Source: Oscillospiraceae bacterium
Lineage (GTDB): Bacteria > Bacillota > Clostridia > Oscillospirales > Oscillospiraceae
Direction: 5' to 3'
Assembly (NCBI GenBank): GCA_024697625.1
Contig: JAILFJ010000154.1
Coordinates: 1-53,767 of the forward strand
DNA: 53,767 nt
Part shown: one piece after another, positions 43,975 through 53,635 of the stretch
How the letters are laid out: each line of letters begins with the position of its first letter
Numbering within the stretch: position 1 is the first letter of the stretch
Notes under the pieces: generated by a model
The model's database searches: none
Seen by the model: only the letters and a program-made list of their open reading frames with translations
What the model was told of the DNA's origin: nothing
Position numbers and translations under genes: made by a program

Positions 43975-45657
43975 ATGGCGGATACAAGAAACTTTATTGA
44001 GGATTTTGTCCGGGAGGATATCGGAGAGGGCGGCCGTTTTGAGGGCATGCAGGTGCATACGCGGTTTCCGCCCGAGCCGAACGGCTATCTGCACATCGGC
44101 CACTGCAAGGCGCTGACCATTGACTTCAGCACGGCGGAGCACTTCGGCGGGATCTGCAACCTGCGCATGGACGACACCAACCCCGCCAGAGAGGACACGG
44201 AATACGTCGAGGCCATCACGCAGGACATCCACTGGCTGGGCTTTGACTGGGGAGACCGGTTTTTCTACGGCTCGGATTACTTTGAGAAGACCTACGAATA
44301 CGCCGTCGAGCTTATCAGAAAGGGCCTGGCCTACGTCTGCGAACTGACGCCGGAGCAATTCCGGGAGTACCGCGGTGATACGACAAAACCGGCGGTCAGC
44401 CCCTGGCGTGACCGGCCGGTCGAGGAGAACCTGGCTCTCTTCGAGCGGATGAAGAACGGCGAGTTTGAAGAAGGACAGTACACGCTGCGGGCAAAGATCG
44501 ATCTTGCCAGCGGCAACTTCAACATGCGCGACCCGGTGCTCTACCGCATCCGCTATATCGAGCATCACCGCCAGGGGACAAAGTGGTGCATCTTCCCGAT
44601 GTATGACTTCGCCCATCCGATCCAGGACGCCCTGGAGGGGATCACGCACTCGCTCTGCTCGCTGGAGTATGAGGCACACCGGCCGCTGTATGACTGGGTA
44701 GTATCCAATGTCAGCATTCCCTATCACAGGCCGCGCCAGATCGAGTTTGCCCGCCTGGGGATCAACTACACCGTCATGTCCAAGCGCAAGCTCCGCCGTC
44801 TGGTGGAGGAGGGACGCGTATCCGGCTGGGACGATCCCCGGATGCCGACGCTCTGCGGCCTCCGCCGGAGAGGCTATACCTCCCGCTCCATCAGGACCTT
44901 CTGCGAGAAGATCGGCGTCTCCAAGGTCGACTCAACCGTCGACTGGGCACTGCTGGAGAGCTGCCTGCGGGATGATCTGAACGCCCATGCCAGAAGAGTA
45001 ATGGCGGTCCTGCACCCGCTGAAGCTGATCATCACGAATTATCCGGAGGGTCAGACGGAGCTGCTCCCGGTGGAGAACAATCCTCTCGACCCGGAGGCCG
45101 GGACGCGTGAGGTGAGCTTCTCCCGCGAGCTCTACATCGAGGCGGACGACTTTATGGAAGTGCCGGTGCCGAAGTACAAGCGCATGCACCCCGGCTTTGA
45201 GGTCCGCCTGAAGGGCGCGTACCTGGTGACCTGCACGGGCGTCGAGAAGGACGCGGACGGAAACGTCACCGCGGTTCTGGCCACCTACGACCCCGAGAGC
45301 CGCGGCGGAGATCCGGCCGACGGACGCAAGGTCAAGGGTGCCACGATCCACTGGGTCGACGCCGCGACCGCTGCGGACGCAGAGGTACGGGTGTACGACT
45401 ATCTGTTTACCGATCCCGACCCGGACGGGCCGGATAAGGACTTCCTGGAATACCTGAACCCGGAGAGCCTCGTGACGCTGACCGGCTGCAAGGTGGAGGG
45501 CTGCCTGAAGGAGCTCCCCATGCCGGAGGCGGGCAAAGACGCCCAGAGCTTCCAGTTCCTCCGCCAGGGCTACTTCTGCCTGGATAACCGGGATGCACGC
45601 CCCGACCGTCTGGTCTTCAACCGTGCGGTTGCGCTGAAGGACAGCTTCAGGAAATAA
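43975..45657 (+). CDS. glnS: Glutaminyl-tRNA synthetase
   Basis: 560 residues, close to E. coli GlnRS (554). It charges tRNA-Gln with glutamine. Class I marks: PPEPNGYLHIGHCKA (HIGH motif), DDTNPAREDTEYVEAI, and VMSKRKLRRLV (KMSKS). The acidic C-terminal anticodon-binding beta-barrels follow. GlnRS rather than GluRS is indicated by GFDWGDRFFYGSDYFEK and the length. The frame is open far upstream; ATG 43975 is chosen for AGGAGG and the family start. It heads the DNA-repair/tRNA-modification operon; uvrB starts on the base after its stop. Confidence 0.96.
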   Translation: MADTRNFIEDFVREDIGEGGRFEGMQVHTRFPPEPNGYLHIGHCKALTIDFSTAEHFGGICNLRMDDTNPAREDTEYVEAITQDIHWLGFDWGDRFFYGSDYFEKTYEYAVELIRKGLAYVCELTPEQFREYRGDTTKPAVSPWRDRPVEENLALFERMKNGEFEEGQYTLRAKIDLASGNFNMRDPVLYRIRYIEHHRQGTKWCIFPMYDFAHPIQDALEGITHSLCSLEYEAHRPLYDWVVSNVSIPYHRPRQIEFARLGINYTVMSKRKLRRLVEEGRVSGWDDPRMPTLCGLRRRGYTSRSIRTFCEKIGVSKVDSTVDWALLESCLRDDLNAHARRVMAVLHPLKLIITNYPEGQTELLPVENNPLDPEAGTREVSFSRELYIEADDFMEVPVPKYKRMHPGFEVRLKGAYLVTCTGVEKDADGNVTAVLATYDPESRGGDPADGRKVKGATIHWVDAATAADAEVRVYDYLFTDPDPDGPDKDFLEYLNPESLVTLTGCKVEGCLKELPMPEAGKDAQSFQFLRQGYFCLDNRDARPDRLVFNRAVALKDSFRK

Positions 45658-47622
45658 GTGGACAGCTTCAGACTCCGCTCGGACTATCAGCCGACAGGCG
45701 ACCAGCCGGAGGCGATCGACACGCTTGTCGCGGGGATCGAGAACGGCATTGACGAACAGGTGCTGCTGGGCGTGACCGGCTCGGGCAAGACCTTCACGAT
45801 GGCCAATGTGATCGCGAGGCTCAACCGCCCGACGCTGGTCCTCGCCCACAACAAGACGCTGGCCGCCCAGCTCTGCACCGAGTTCCGGGAGTTCTTTCCA
45901 GAGAACGCGGTGGAATACTTCGTCTCCTACTACGATTACTATCAGCCGGAGGCCTATATCCCGCATACCGACACCTATATCGAAAAGGACGCCTCCATCA
46001 ACGACGAGATCGAGCGTCTGCGCCACAGCGCGACCGCCTCTCTGTTTGAACGGCGGGACGTGATCGTGGTGGCGTCCGTCTCGTGCATCTACGGCCTCGG
46101 CGATCCGATCGACTACGCCAACATGGTGATCTCGCTCCGGCCGGGGCAGACCAGGGACTTCGACGAGCTGCTCAGGAAGCTCGTCGAGATTCGCTACGAG
46201 CGGAACGACCTCGCTTTCGAGCGCAACAAGTTCCGGGTACGGGGTGACAGCGTCGAGATCTTCCCGGTCTATTCCCGGGACAAGGCGATCCGGGTGGAGT
46301 TCTTCGGCGACGAGATCGACCGCATCAGCGAGATCAACACGGTCACAGGGAACGCCACACGGGTGCTGAACCATGTGGCGATCTACCCTGCGAGCCACTA
46401 CGTCACCACGCAGGAGAAGATGGCGGCCGCCATCGAACGGATCCGTGAAGAGTGTGACGAGAGAGTCCGGTACTTCACCGACAACAACAAGCTGATCGAA
46501 GCCCAGCGCATCCGTCAGCGTACGGACTATGACATCGAGATGATGCAGGAGCTGGGCTACTGCAGCGGGATCGAGAACTACTCCAGGGTGATCTCCAACC
46601 GGGCGCCCGGCTCTCCGCCCATGACGCTGCTGGACTACTTCCCGAAGGATTTTCTGCTGTTTGTCGATGAGAGCCATGTGACGCTGCCGCAGGTGCGGGC
46701 CATGTACCGGGGGGACCGGGCCAGAAAGGACTCGCTGGTGGAGTTCGGCTTCCGCCTGCCCTCGGCTTACGACAACCGCCCGCTGAAGTTTGACGAGTTC
46801 ACCGAGCGGATCCATCAGCGGGTGTACGTTTCCGCCACTCCCGGCCAGTATGAGCGGGAGCGCGCCGGACAGATCGCAGAGCAGATCATCCGCCCGACCG
46901 GGCTTCTGGATCCCGAGATCTTTGTGCGGCCCATAGAGGGGCAGATCGACGACCTGATCTCCGAGATCAATGCCAAGATCGACGCCGGACAGCGCAGCCT
47001 TGTGACCACCCTGACCAAGAAGATGGCCGAGGACCTGTCGGAATACCTCTCGGCAGCCGGAATCAGGACGCGGTACATGCACCATGACATCGGCACCATC
47101 GAGCGCATGGAGATCATCCGCGATCTGCGGGCGGGAGCCTTCGACGTCCTGGTCGGAATCAACCTGCTCAGGGAAGGCCTGGATATCCCGGAGGTCGGCC
47201 TGGTGGCGATCCTGGACGCGGACAAGGAGGGCTTCCTCCGCAGCGAGACCAGCCTGATCCAGACCGTCGGCCGGGCGGCGCGCAACGCGGAGAGCAAGGT
47301 GCTCATGTACGCGGATACCGTCACACCCTCAATGCAGGCCTGCATCGACGAGACCGAGCGGCGCCGGAAAAAGCAGCAGGCCTACAACACCGAACACGGC
47401 ATCGTGCCAAAGACCATCGTCAAGGATATCCGGGACATCATCGAGATCTCGACGGCTGCCGACGCCGTGACAAAGAAGAACGGCGTAAAGATGACGGACT
47501 ACGAGCGGAAGCAGCTGATCGGGCAGCTGGAGGCGAAGATGAAGAAGGCGGCGCAGATGCTGGAATACGAGATTGCCGCCCAGCTGCGTGACGAGATTAT
47601 CCGACTGAGAGGGGAGAGCTGA
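45658..47622 (+). CDS. uvrB: Excinuclease ABC subunit B
   Basis: 654 residues. It receives damaged DNA from UvrA and positions UvrC. Helicase motifs: [10 protein letters not shown] (Walker A), the beta-hairpin region [24 protein letters not shown] (Walker B), [14 protein letters not shown] and QTVGRAARN; the C-terminal UVR coiled coil ends the protein ([24 protein letters not shown]). It starts at GTG, immediately after the glnS TAA, with AGGA inside the end of glnS, so translation is coupled. The first codons repeat 11 nt (GACAGCTTCAG) of the end of glnS. Confidence 0.97.
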   Translation: MDSFRLRSDYQPTGDQPEAIDTLVAGIENGIDEQVLLGVTGSGKTFTMANVIARLNRPTLVLAHNKTLAAQLCTEFREFFPENAVEYFVSYYDYYQPEAYIPHTDTYIEKDASINDEIERLRHSATASLFERRDVIVVASVSCIYGLGDPIDYANMVISLRPGQTRDFDELLRKLVEIRYERNDLAFERNKFRVRGDSVEIFPVYSRDKAIRVEFFGDEIDRISEINTVTGNATRVLNHVAIYPASHYVTTQEKMAAAIERIREECDERVRYFTDNNKLIEAQRIRQRTDYDIEMMQELGYCSGIENYSRVISNRAPGSPPMTLLDYFPKDFLLFVDESHVTLPQVRAMYRGDRARKDSLVEFGFRLPSAYDNRPLKFDEFTERIHQRVYVSATPGQYERERAGQIAEQIIRPTGLLDPEIFVRPIEGQIDDLISEINAKIDAGQRSLVTTLTKKMAEDLSEYLSAAGIRTRYMHHDIGTIERMEIIRDLRAGAFDVLVGINLLREGLDIPEVGLVAILDADKEGFLRSETSLIQTVGRAARNAESKVLMYADTVTPSMQACIDETERRRKKQQAYNTEHGIVPKTIVKDIRDIIEISTAADAVTKKNGVKMTDYERKQLIGQLEAKMKKAAQMLEYEIAAQLRDEIIRLRGES

Positions 47623-47626
47623 CAGC

Positions 47627-50284
47627 ATGAAACTGATGGCCATTGACGGCAACAGCATCGTCAACCGGGCTTTTTACGGGATCCGTGAGCTGAACGCGCC
47701 GGACGGTACCCCGACCAATGCGGTCTACGGCTTTCTGGCCATTCTCCGCCGTCTCTGGGAGGAAGAGAAGCCAGACGGGCTCTGTGTCGCCTTTGACCGG
47801 CGGGAGCCGACCTTCCGGCACCGCAGCTATGATTTTTACAAAGCCCAGCGCAAGCCGATGCCGGAGGAGCTGGCGGTACAGATGCCGGTGCTGAAGGAGC
47901 TGCTGGACAGCATGCAGATCCGGCGCCTGGAGATGCCGGGCTATGAGGCGGACGATATCCTCGGCACCCTCAGCAGGATGGCGGAGGAGATGGGGGATGA
48001 GTGCGTTGTCGTCACCGGAGACCGGGACGCGCTTCAGCTCGTGAGCGACCGGACGAAAGTCTGCAACGTGAAGAGCCGCATGGGCAGAACCGAGACCATC
48101 CCCTACACGCCGGAGCGCTTCCGGGAGGAATACGGATTCGACCCCGGAAAGATCGTTGACCTGAAGGCGCTGATGGGGGACAGCTCGGACAACATTCCCG
48201 GAGTCCCGGGGATCGGTGAGAAGACCGCAATGGACCTCCTGCAGCGCTTCGGCAGCCTGGAGGAGATCTATCGGGACGTGGAAGGGCTGGACGTAAAACC
48301 GGGTGTGAAGAACAAACTGGCCTCCGGTGAGGAGAGCGCCAGAAGCTCGTACTGGCTCGCGACCATCTTCCGTGCGGTGCCGCTGGAGAACTTCTCGCTG
48401 CAGGACTGCAGATGGGAGCTGAAGCGCACGCCGGCGCTGCTTAAGATGATGAAGCGCCTCGGCTTCCGGAAGATGATCGAACAGTGGCGGCTCACGGAGC
48501 TCGAAACGGAAGCCGGAAGCGGAGCGCAGGCTGGGGCCGGCGCGGAAACGGAGCCCGCGGCCGACGCCTCCCAGCCGGCAGCCGGGACCGCCGAAAGGGC
48601 GGAGGAAAACGGCTTCGGCGCAACGACCGTGCGGGAGATCACGTCGCAGGAAGAGCTGGAAGCCCTGACGGAGAAGCTCAAAGCCGCTTCCTTCGCGGCA
48701 GTGGAGCTTCTGAAGGGGACGGAGGAGCTCTCGCTCTGTCTCGCGGAGACACCGGAGCAGGTGTGGGTCCTGAGGCATCTCGAGCTGGGAGAGGCCTGCG
48801 AGAGCTTCCTCAGGCTTCTGTTTTCAGCCTCGGTCCCGAAGGCCGGGCATCACATAAAGGACCTCATGAACGTCCTGAACGCGGAAGGCCTCACGAGGGA
48901 CGGCTTTGTCTTTGATACCGCGCTGGCGGCATACCTGCTGCGCGCCACGGACTCGGACTACGATCTGCCCGGACTTGCCCTCCGCTATCTCGGCAGAGAG
49001 CTGGACGGAGCTGCGGCGGTCGCGAGGCTGGTGCCGGTCCTCCGGGACAGGCTGGCGGCCGAGAACATGACGAGGCTCTTTGAGGAAGTGGAGCTGCCGC
49101 TCTGTTCGGTCCTGTCCGAAATGGAAGAGACCGGCTTCCTCGTGGACCGCAGGGCTCTGGCGGAGTTCGGCGAGAGCCTGAACGCGGACATCGACCGTCT
49201 TCAGGAGGAGATCTACGCCCTCGCCGGGCATGAGTTCAACATCCTCTCGCCGAAGCAGCTCGGGACCGTGCTCTTCGAGGAGCTCGCGCTGCCCGCCGGG
49301 AAGAAGACGAAGACCGGCTGGAGCACCAACGTGGACGTGCTGGAGAAGCTGCAGGCCTATCATCCCATCGCGGGGAAGATCCTGGACTACCGCACGCTGA
49401 GCAAGCTCAAGAGCACCTATGCCGAGGGGCTGCTGAAGGTGATCGCGCCGGACGGCAGAATTCATACCAGCTTCCAGATGACGGTGACGGCGACCGGGCG
49501 GCTCTCCTCAACCGAGCCGAACCTCCAGAATATCCCCATCCGGAAAGAGGTGGGGGCCAGGATCCGCACGATGTTCGCCGCGCCCGCCGGCAAGATGCTG
49601 GTGGACGCCGACTACAGCCAGATCGAGCTTCGGCTCCTGGCCCATATCTCGGACGACAAGGCCATGCAGGAGGCCTTCCTCTCCGGCGAGGACTTCCACA
49701 CGGTGACGGCCTCCAAGGTCTTCAACGTCCCGCTGGACGAGGTTTCGCACACGCTCCGCAGCCGGGCGAAGGCCGTGAACTTCGGCATCGTCTACGGCAT
49801 CTCGGCCTTCTCGCTGGCGCAGGACATCGGGGTGCGGCAGGCCGAGGCGAAGGAATACATGGACGCCTACCTCCGGCGCTACAGCGGCGTGCGGGACTAC
49901 ATGCATGCCATCGTGGAGCAGGCGAAGCGGGACGGATACGTCACGACCCTCTGGGGCAGACGCCGGGAGCTTCCGGAGCTCAGGAGCCCGAACCGCAACA
50001 TGAGGGCCTTCGGCGAGCGGGTCGCACTGAATATGCCGATCCAGGGGACTGCCGCGGATATCATCAAGCTGGCCATGGTGCACGTGAACCGCCGCCTGAA
50101 ACAGGAGTGCCCCGAGGCAAAGCTGGTCCTGCAGGTGCACGACGAGCTGATCGTGGAGTGCCCGGAGGCGCTGACCGAACAGGTCAGCCGCATCCTGAAG
50201 GAGGAGATGGAGAACGTAACGGCGCTCTCCGTCCCGCTGACTGCGGAGGTGCAGGCGGCCCGTACCTGGGCGGAGGCGCATTGA
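47627..50284 (+). CDS. polA: DNA polymerase I
   Basis: 885 residues: a 5'-3' FEN-type exonuclease (1 to about 290; AIDGNSIVNRAF, YKAQRKPMPEEL, GDRDALQLV, GDSSDNIPGVPGIGEKTA), a degenerate 3'-5' exonuclease region (about 330-480) and the family A polymerase (about 490-885; DADYSQIELRLLAHIS, RSRAKAVNFGIVYG, and QVHDELIVECPE). The proofreading site is lost: the first motif reads AVELLKG where D-x-E is needed, though FDTALAAYLL keeps one Asp. That matches Bacillus-type Pol I. It removes primers and fills repair gaps. Starts 4 nt after uvrB with GGGGAG upstream. Confidence 0.97.
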   Translation: MKLMAIDGNSIVNRAFYGIRELNAPDGTPTNAVYGFLAILRRLWEEEKPDGLCVAFDRREPTFRHRSYDFYKAQRKPMPEELAVQMPVLKELLDSMQIRRLEMPGYEADDILGTLSRMAEEMGDECVVVTGDRDALQLVSDRTKVCNVKSRMGRTETIPYTPERFREEYGFDPGKIVDLKALMGDSSDNIPGVPGIGEKTAMDLLQRFGSLEEIYRDVEGLDVKPGVKNKLASGEESARSSYWLATIFRAVPLENFSLQDCRWELKRTPALLKMMKRLGFRKMIEQWRLTELETEAGSGAQAGAGAETEPAADASQPAAGTAERAEENGFGATTVREITSQEELEALTEKLKAASFAAVELLKGTEELSLCLAETPEQVWVLRHLELGEACESFLRLLFSASVPKAGHHIKDLMNVLNAEGLTRDGFVFDTALAAYLLRATDSDYDLPGLALRYLGRELDGAAAVARLVPVLRDRLAAENMTRLFEEVELPLCSVLSEMEETGFLVDRRALAEFGESLNADIDRLQEEIYALAGHEFNILSPKQLGTVLFEELALPAGKKTKTGWSTNVDVLEKLQAYHPIAGKILDYRTLSKLKSTYAEGLLKVIAPDGRIHTSFQMTVTATGRLSSTEPNLQNIPIRKEVGARIRTMFAAPAGKMLVDADYSQIELRLLAHISDDKAMQEAFLSGEDFHTVTASKVFNVPLDEVSHTLRSRAKAVNFGIVYGISAFSLAQDIGVRQAEAKEYMDAYLRRYSGVRDYMHAIVEQAKRDGYVTTLWGRRRELPELRSPNRNMRAFGERVALNMPIQGTAADIIKLAMVHVNRRLKQECPEAKLVLQVHDELIVECPEALTEQVSRILKEEMENVTALSVPLTAEVQAARTWAEAH

Positions 50285-50733
50285 ATACGGCTTATGCTGT
50301 CGGGGACGGGATTACCGGGGAAGACCTGAAGCGGCTCTGCGAGATCGAACAGGCCTGCTTTGCGCACCCGCTGACCGAAGAACAGCTCCGCTCGCTGGCA
50401 GGGAACGGGACCGTGCTCCTTGTGACTGCCCGCGCGGACCGGCGGATCGCCGGCTACGTCTGGGCGCAGACGGTCCTGGACGAGGGGTACATCGGAAACG
50501 TCGCCGTGCTGCCCGCCTTCCGGCGGATGGGGATTGCGGACGGGCTGATGCAGGCGCTGGCCGGAGCTGCCCGGGAGAGAGGGCTGAGCTTCCTGACCCT
50601 GGAGGTGCGTGCCTCCAACCTCCCTGCAATTGCGCTATACGAAAAAAACGGCTACGTCCCCGCAGGCCGGAGACGGAACTACTATGCTGATCCGAAGGAG
50701 GACGCCATCCTGATGACGTTGAATTTTGCATGA
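50281..50733 (+). CDS. rimI: Ribosomal-protein/TsaD-associated N-acetyltransferase RimI
   Basis: 150 residues, a GNAT domain: IEQACFAHPLTEEQL at the start, YIGNVAVLPAFRRMGIADGLMQAL (acetyl-CoA loop R/Q-x-x-G-x-G/A) and LEVRASNLPAIALYEKNGYVPAGRRRNYY. By family it acetylates the N-terminus of S18, and it sits next to tsaD as usual. The start is TTG 50281, overlapping the polA stop (TTGA) with GGAGG 5-6 nt upstream; no ATG is available. tsaE and tsaB, which usually precede it, are absent here and replaced by polA. Confidence 0.88.
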   Translation: MNTAYAVGDGITGEDLKRLCEIEQACFAHPLTEEQLRSLAGNGTVLLVTARADRRIAGYVWAQTVLDEGYIGNVAVLPAFRRMGIADGLMQALAGAARERGLSFLTLEVRASNLPAIALYEKNGYVPAGRRRNYYADPKEDAILMTLNFA

Positions 50734-51749
50734 AAATACTGGCTTTTGAGTCCACCTGTGACGAGACCGCGGTTGCGGTCGTCGAGGACGGACGGCACGT
50801 GCTGAGCGATCAGATCTTCTCGCAGGCGAAGCTTCATGCGGTCTATGGAGGCGTCGTGCCGGAGATCGCCTCCCGCTGCCATGTGGAATCCATCTCGCTT
50901 CTGACCGAGAGAGCGCTGGAGGAGGCCGGAATCCGGCGGGCCGATCTGGACGCGGTGGCGGTATCCTACGCGCCCGGCCTGATCGGCGCGGTGCTGGTCG
51001 GGGTCAACTTTGCCAAGGCGGTGGCGGCAACGCTGAAGCTCCCGCTGATCCCGGTACACCATATCCGCGGCCACATCGCGGCAAATTACCTCGCGTTTCC
51101 GGAGCTGGAGCCGCCCTTTGTCTGCCTCGCCATCTCGGGAGGAAACACGCTGATCGCAGACGTCCGGAGCTATACCGATATGCACATCATGGGGGCGACG
51201 CGGGATGACGCGGCGGGAGAATGCTTCGACAAGACCGCGAGGGTGCTGGGGCTGCCCTATCCGGGCGGAAAGCCGATCGACGAGCTCTCGAAGGGCGGCG
51301 ACGACACAAAGTATCACTTCCCGGTGGCTGCCGTGGAGGGGAGACCCTATGACATGAGCTTTTCCGGGCTCAAGACCGCAGTGATCAATCTTGCGCATCA
51401 CGCGGAACAGACCGGCGAAGAACTGGACCGGGCCTCTCTGGCGGCCTCCTTCACAAAAGCCGTGAGCGACAGCCTGGTCCCCCGCACGATGCAGGCGGTC
51501 CGGGCCTGCGGCTATACGAAGCTGGCCGTGGCCGGCGGCGTTGCTGCAAACTCGCGGATCCGGGAAGACTTCAGGCGGGCTGCGGAAGAGGCGGGACTGT
51601 CTCTGTATATCCCTCCGCTCCGGCTGTGCGGGGACAACGGCGCGATGATCGGCGCTCAGGCGTATTACGAATATCTGGCGGGCGTAAGGGCCGGAAGCGA
51701 TCTCAACGCCTATGCCAGCATGGATCTCTCCGGAGGATACGGACGATGA
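50730..51749 (+). CDS. tsaD: tRNA N6-threonylcarbamoyladenosine transferase TsaD
   Basis: 339 residues. Catalytic subunit for t6A37 of ANN-decoding tRNAs. ASKHA fold: LAFESTCDETAVAVV at the start, VVPEIASRCHVE, the iron/zinc site VHHIRGHIAAN, ISGGNTLI, the MGATRDDAAGECFDKTAR substrate loop, SFSGLKTAVI, VAGGVAANSRIR and LRLCGDNGAMIG. All match the family. It overlaps rimI by 4 nt (ATGA) and radC by 4 nt. Its partners TsaB and TsaE are not in the window. Confidence 0.97.
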   Translation: MKILAFESTCDETAVAVVEDGRHVLSDQIFSQAKLHAVYGGVVPEIASRCHVESISLLTERALEEAGIRRADLDAVAVSYAPGLIGAVLVGVNFAKAVAATLKLPLIPVHHIRGHIAANYLAFPELEPPFVCLAISGGNTLIADVRSYTDMHIMGATRDDAAGECFDKTARVLGLPYPGGKPIDELSKGGDDTKYHFPVAAVEGRPYDMSFSGLKTAVINLAHHAEQTGEELDRASLAASFTKAVSDSLVPRTMQAVRACGYTKLAVAGGVAANSRIREDFRRAAEEAGLSLYIPPLRLCGDNGAMIGAQAYYEYLAGVRAGSDLNAYASMDLSGGYGR

Positions 51750-52558
51750 GGAAGAAGAACGCAACCCCGGAGCGGGAAGCGGACGCAGATCAGAACAGCA
51801 CTGCGGAAGAGCGGGGCAGACCGGAACAGTCCCGGGAGCCGGAGCAGAATGCAGGTGCGGAGTCCGGGCAGAACAGGAAGCCGGACCCGAAGGCAAAGAT
51901 GCGCGGCCACCGCGAGCGGGTGCGAAGACGCTATCTCGACCGTGAAGTGGACGGATTTGAGGACTATGAGGTTCTGGAGCTGCTGCTGTTCTATGCGATC
52001 CCGTACAAGGACACAAAAGCCATGGCCAAGGATCTGCTGGCGCATTTCGGCAGCCTGCACGAGGTCTTCGATGCCTCCGTCGGAGAGCTCAGAGACGCCG
52101 GCGTGACCGAGAACACCGCGATTCTTCTGAACCTGATCCCGAAGCTGAACCAGCGCTATGAAAATTCGAAAATGAGGGAGCTGACCGTCATCCGCAGCAC
52201 CGTGGACGCGGGCCGGGAGGCCTGCGGGTATTTCCGGAACAGGCAGGAGGAGAGCGTGCGGATGCTCTGCCTGAATGCCGCGGGAAAGGTCCTGAAACGG
52301 CTTGAGATCGCGAAGGGCGACGTCAACGCGGTGCATTTCCCGATCCGAAGGATCGTGGAGACGGCCATCAACAGCAAGGCGGTTTCGGTCCTGCTGGCGC
52401 ACAACCACCCGGGCGGGACGCTGACCCCCTCTCAGGAGGACCTGGCCGCAACCGAGGCGGCATCGAAAGCGCTGGAGACGGTGGGGATCCGGCTGCTGGA
52501 TCACCTGATCGTCAGCGGAGACAGGTACTGTTCCCTTCGGGAAGACGGCTATCTGTGA
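51746..52558 (+). CDS. radC: RadC/JAB-domain DNA repair protein
   Basis: 270 residues. The first about 50 residues are a charged, Gln/Glu/Arg-rich low-complexity tail not typical of RadC. A helix-hairpin-helix region follows (EVLELLLFYAIPYKDTKAMAKDLL), then the JAMM metalloprotease-like domain with LAHNHPGGTLTPSQED (HNHP...S..D zinc motif) and LLDHLIVSGDRY. RadC has no firm biochemical role; it is linked to repair and natural transformation. It ends the operon; no clear terminator follows. Confidence 0.93.
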   Translation: MRKKNATPEREADADQNSTAEERGRPEQSREPEQNAGAESGQNRKPDPKAKMRGHRERVRRRYLDREVDGFEDYEVLELLLFYAIPYKDTKAMAKDLLAHFGSLHEVFDASVGELRDAGVTENTAILLNLIPKLNQRYENSKMRELTVIRSTVDAGREACGYFRNRQEESVRMLCLNAAGKVLKRLEIAKGDVNAVHFPIRRIVETAINSKAVSVLLAHNHPGGTLTPSQEDLAATEAASKALETVGIRLLDHLIVSGDRYCSLREDGYL

Positions 52559-52852
52559 CAATAACGCACGGAAAGCCGGGTTTGTCATAACTTTGCAATC
52601 ATCTGAAACCAAAACAGCACAAACTTTCTGACAAAATGTGGCAATTATGCCGAATTTACTGGCCTTGGATGTCGATAAGTCTGTTCAAAATGTCAATAAC
52701 TTTTTCTCATGGATCAGACAGAAGGGCAGAAATCGGGCGAAAACCGTGCAAAAACCGGGCAGGGACCGGGCACGGACCGGGACGGAGAGCGGAGACAGGC
52801 TCAGCCCGGAGATAACTGGAAACCGGTGCGGTGAAGGGAGGCGGAGATCCGG
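52559..52852. other. Intergenic region with a short GC-rich repeat
   Basis: AT-rich first half. The second half has a loose repeat of 11-nt units (GGGCAGGGACC, GGGCACGGACC) around 52755-52785. A 72-codon frame (52638-52856) spans it; its Arg-rich end comes from the repeat and it lacks a ribosome binding site, so I do not call it a gene. Confidence 0.5.
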
Positions 52853-53569
52853 ATGACGGAACTGAAGAAGAGAATCAGGCCATGGGTTCGAATCGGCGCG
52901 ATCGTGCTCCTGGCGGGGCTGATGCTGTTTGCAGCCATCCGGCTCTATCGCTGGAACACGACGGGGAACTCGAAGCGGGCGCTGACCCTGGTCAATTCCT
53001 GGAATCCGATGTCCGAGACCGGCTATACGCCGAAGCTCACTGAGACCGAGAACGGCCTGCTGGTGGACAGAGCCTGCGCAAAGGCACTGAAAAAAATGCT
53101 CTCCGACTGCCGGGCGGCAGGTGTCCAGCCGGTGCTTGTCGATGCGTACCGGAGCGTGGACGAGCAGCTGGTCCGGTATGACGAAGAGGTGCAGCGTCTG
53201 CTGGAACGGGGCATGGAACTGGAGGAAGCGGAACGCGAGGTCGCGCTCCGGATTGCGCAGCCGGGGCGCAGCGAGCATGAGCTCGGCCTCTCGGTCGATC
53301 TGGTGGACGTCGCCTATCAGGAGATGGACGAGATCCAGAGCACAACCCAGACAGCCCAATGGATGGCTGAGAACGCATGGCGTTACGGATTTATCCTCCG
53401 CTATCCACAGGGAGCAGAGGAGCTGACAGGCTATGGCTGGCATCCTTGGCACTACCGCTACGTCGGCGAGGATGCGGCGGCGAATATCTGGGCCCTGGGG
53501 ATCACCCTCGAGGAGTACCTGTCCATGTTTTACAGCGAGGAGGCCGCGGTCCAGGTTTCGGACGCATGA
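52853..53569 (+). CDS. M15B (VanY/LdcB-like) carboxypeptidase-like membrane protein, altered active site
   Basis: 238 residues: N-terminal anchor helix (about 13-30), then an M15B domain. Zinc ligands are in place: SEHELGLSVDLVD (His142, Asp149) and WHYRYVG (His200). In family members the latter is preceded by the catalytic Glu (EPWHxRYVG); here it reads HPWHYRYVG, with His197 at the Glu position. The gene otherwise looks intact: AYRSVDEQ and AENAWRYGFILRYPQG are conserved. It would trim peptidoglycan stem peptides if active. GGGAGG lies about 9 nt before ATG. It is preceded by 294 nt without a gene after radC. Confidence 0.88.
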   Translation: MTELKKRIRPWVRIGAIVLLAGLMLFAAIRLYRWNTTGNSKRALTLVNSWNPMSETGYTPKLTETENGLLVDRACAKALKKMLSDCRAAGVQPVLVDAYRSVDEQLVRYDEEVQRLLERGMELEEAEREVALRIAQPGRSEHELGLSVDLVDVAYQEMDEIQSTTQTAQWMAENAWRYGFILRYPQGAEELTGYGWHPWHYRYVGEDAAANIWALGITLEEYLSMFYSEEAAVQVSDA

Positions 53570-53635
53570 AAAAACAGGCAGACAGGAACAAATCATACAA
53601 AAAACAGCACAAAAGCAATAAAAAATAAATATGGG

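Noticed and set aside
52638..52856. A 72-codon frame before the M15 gene
   Set aside because: The basic tail comes from a short GC-rich repeat, there is no ribosome binding site, and it overlaps the next start.
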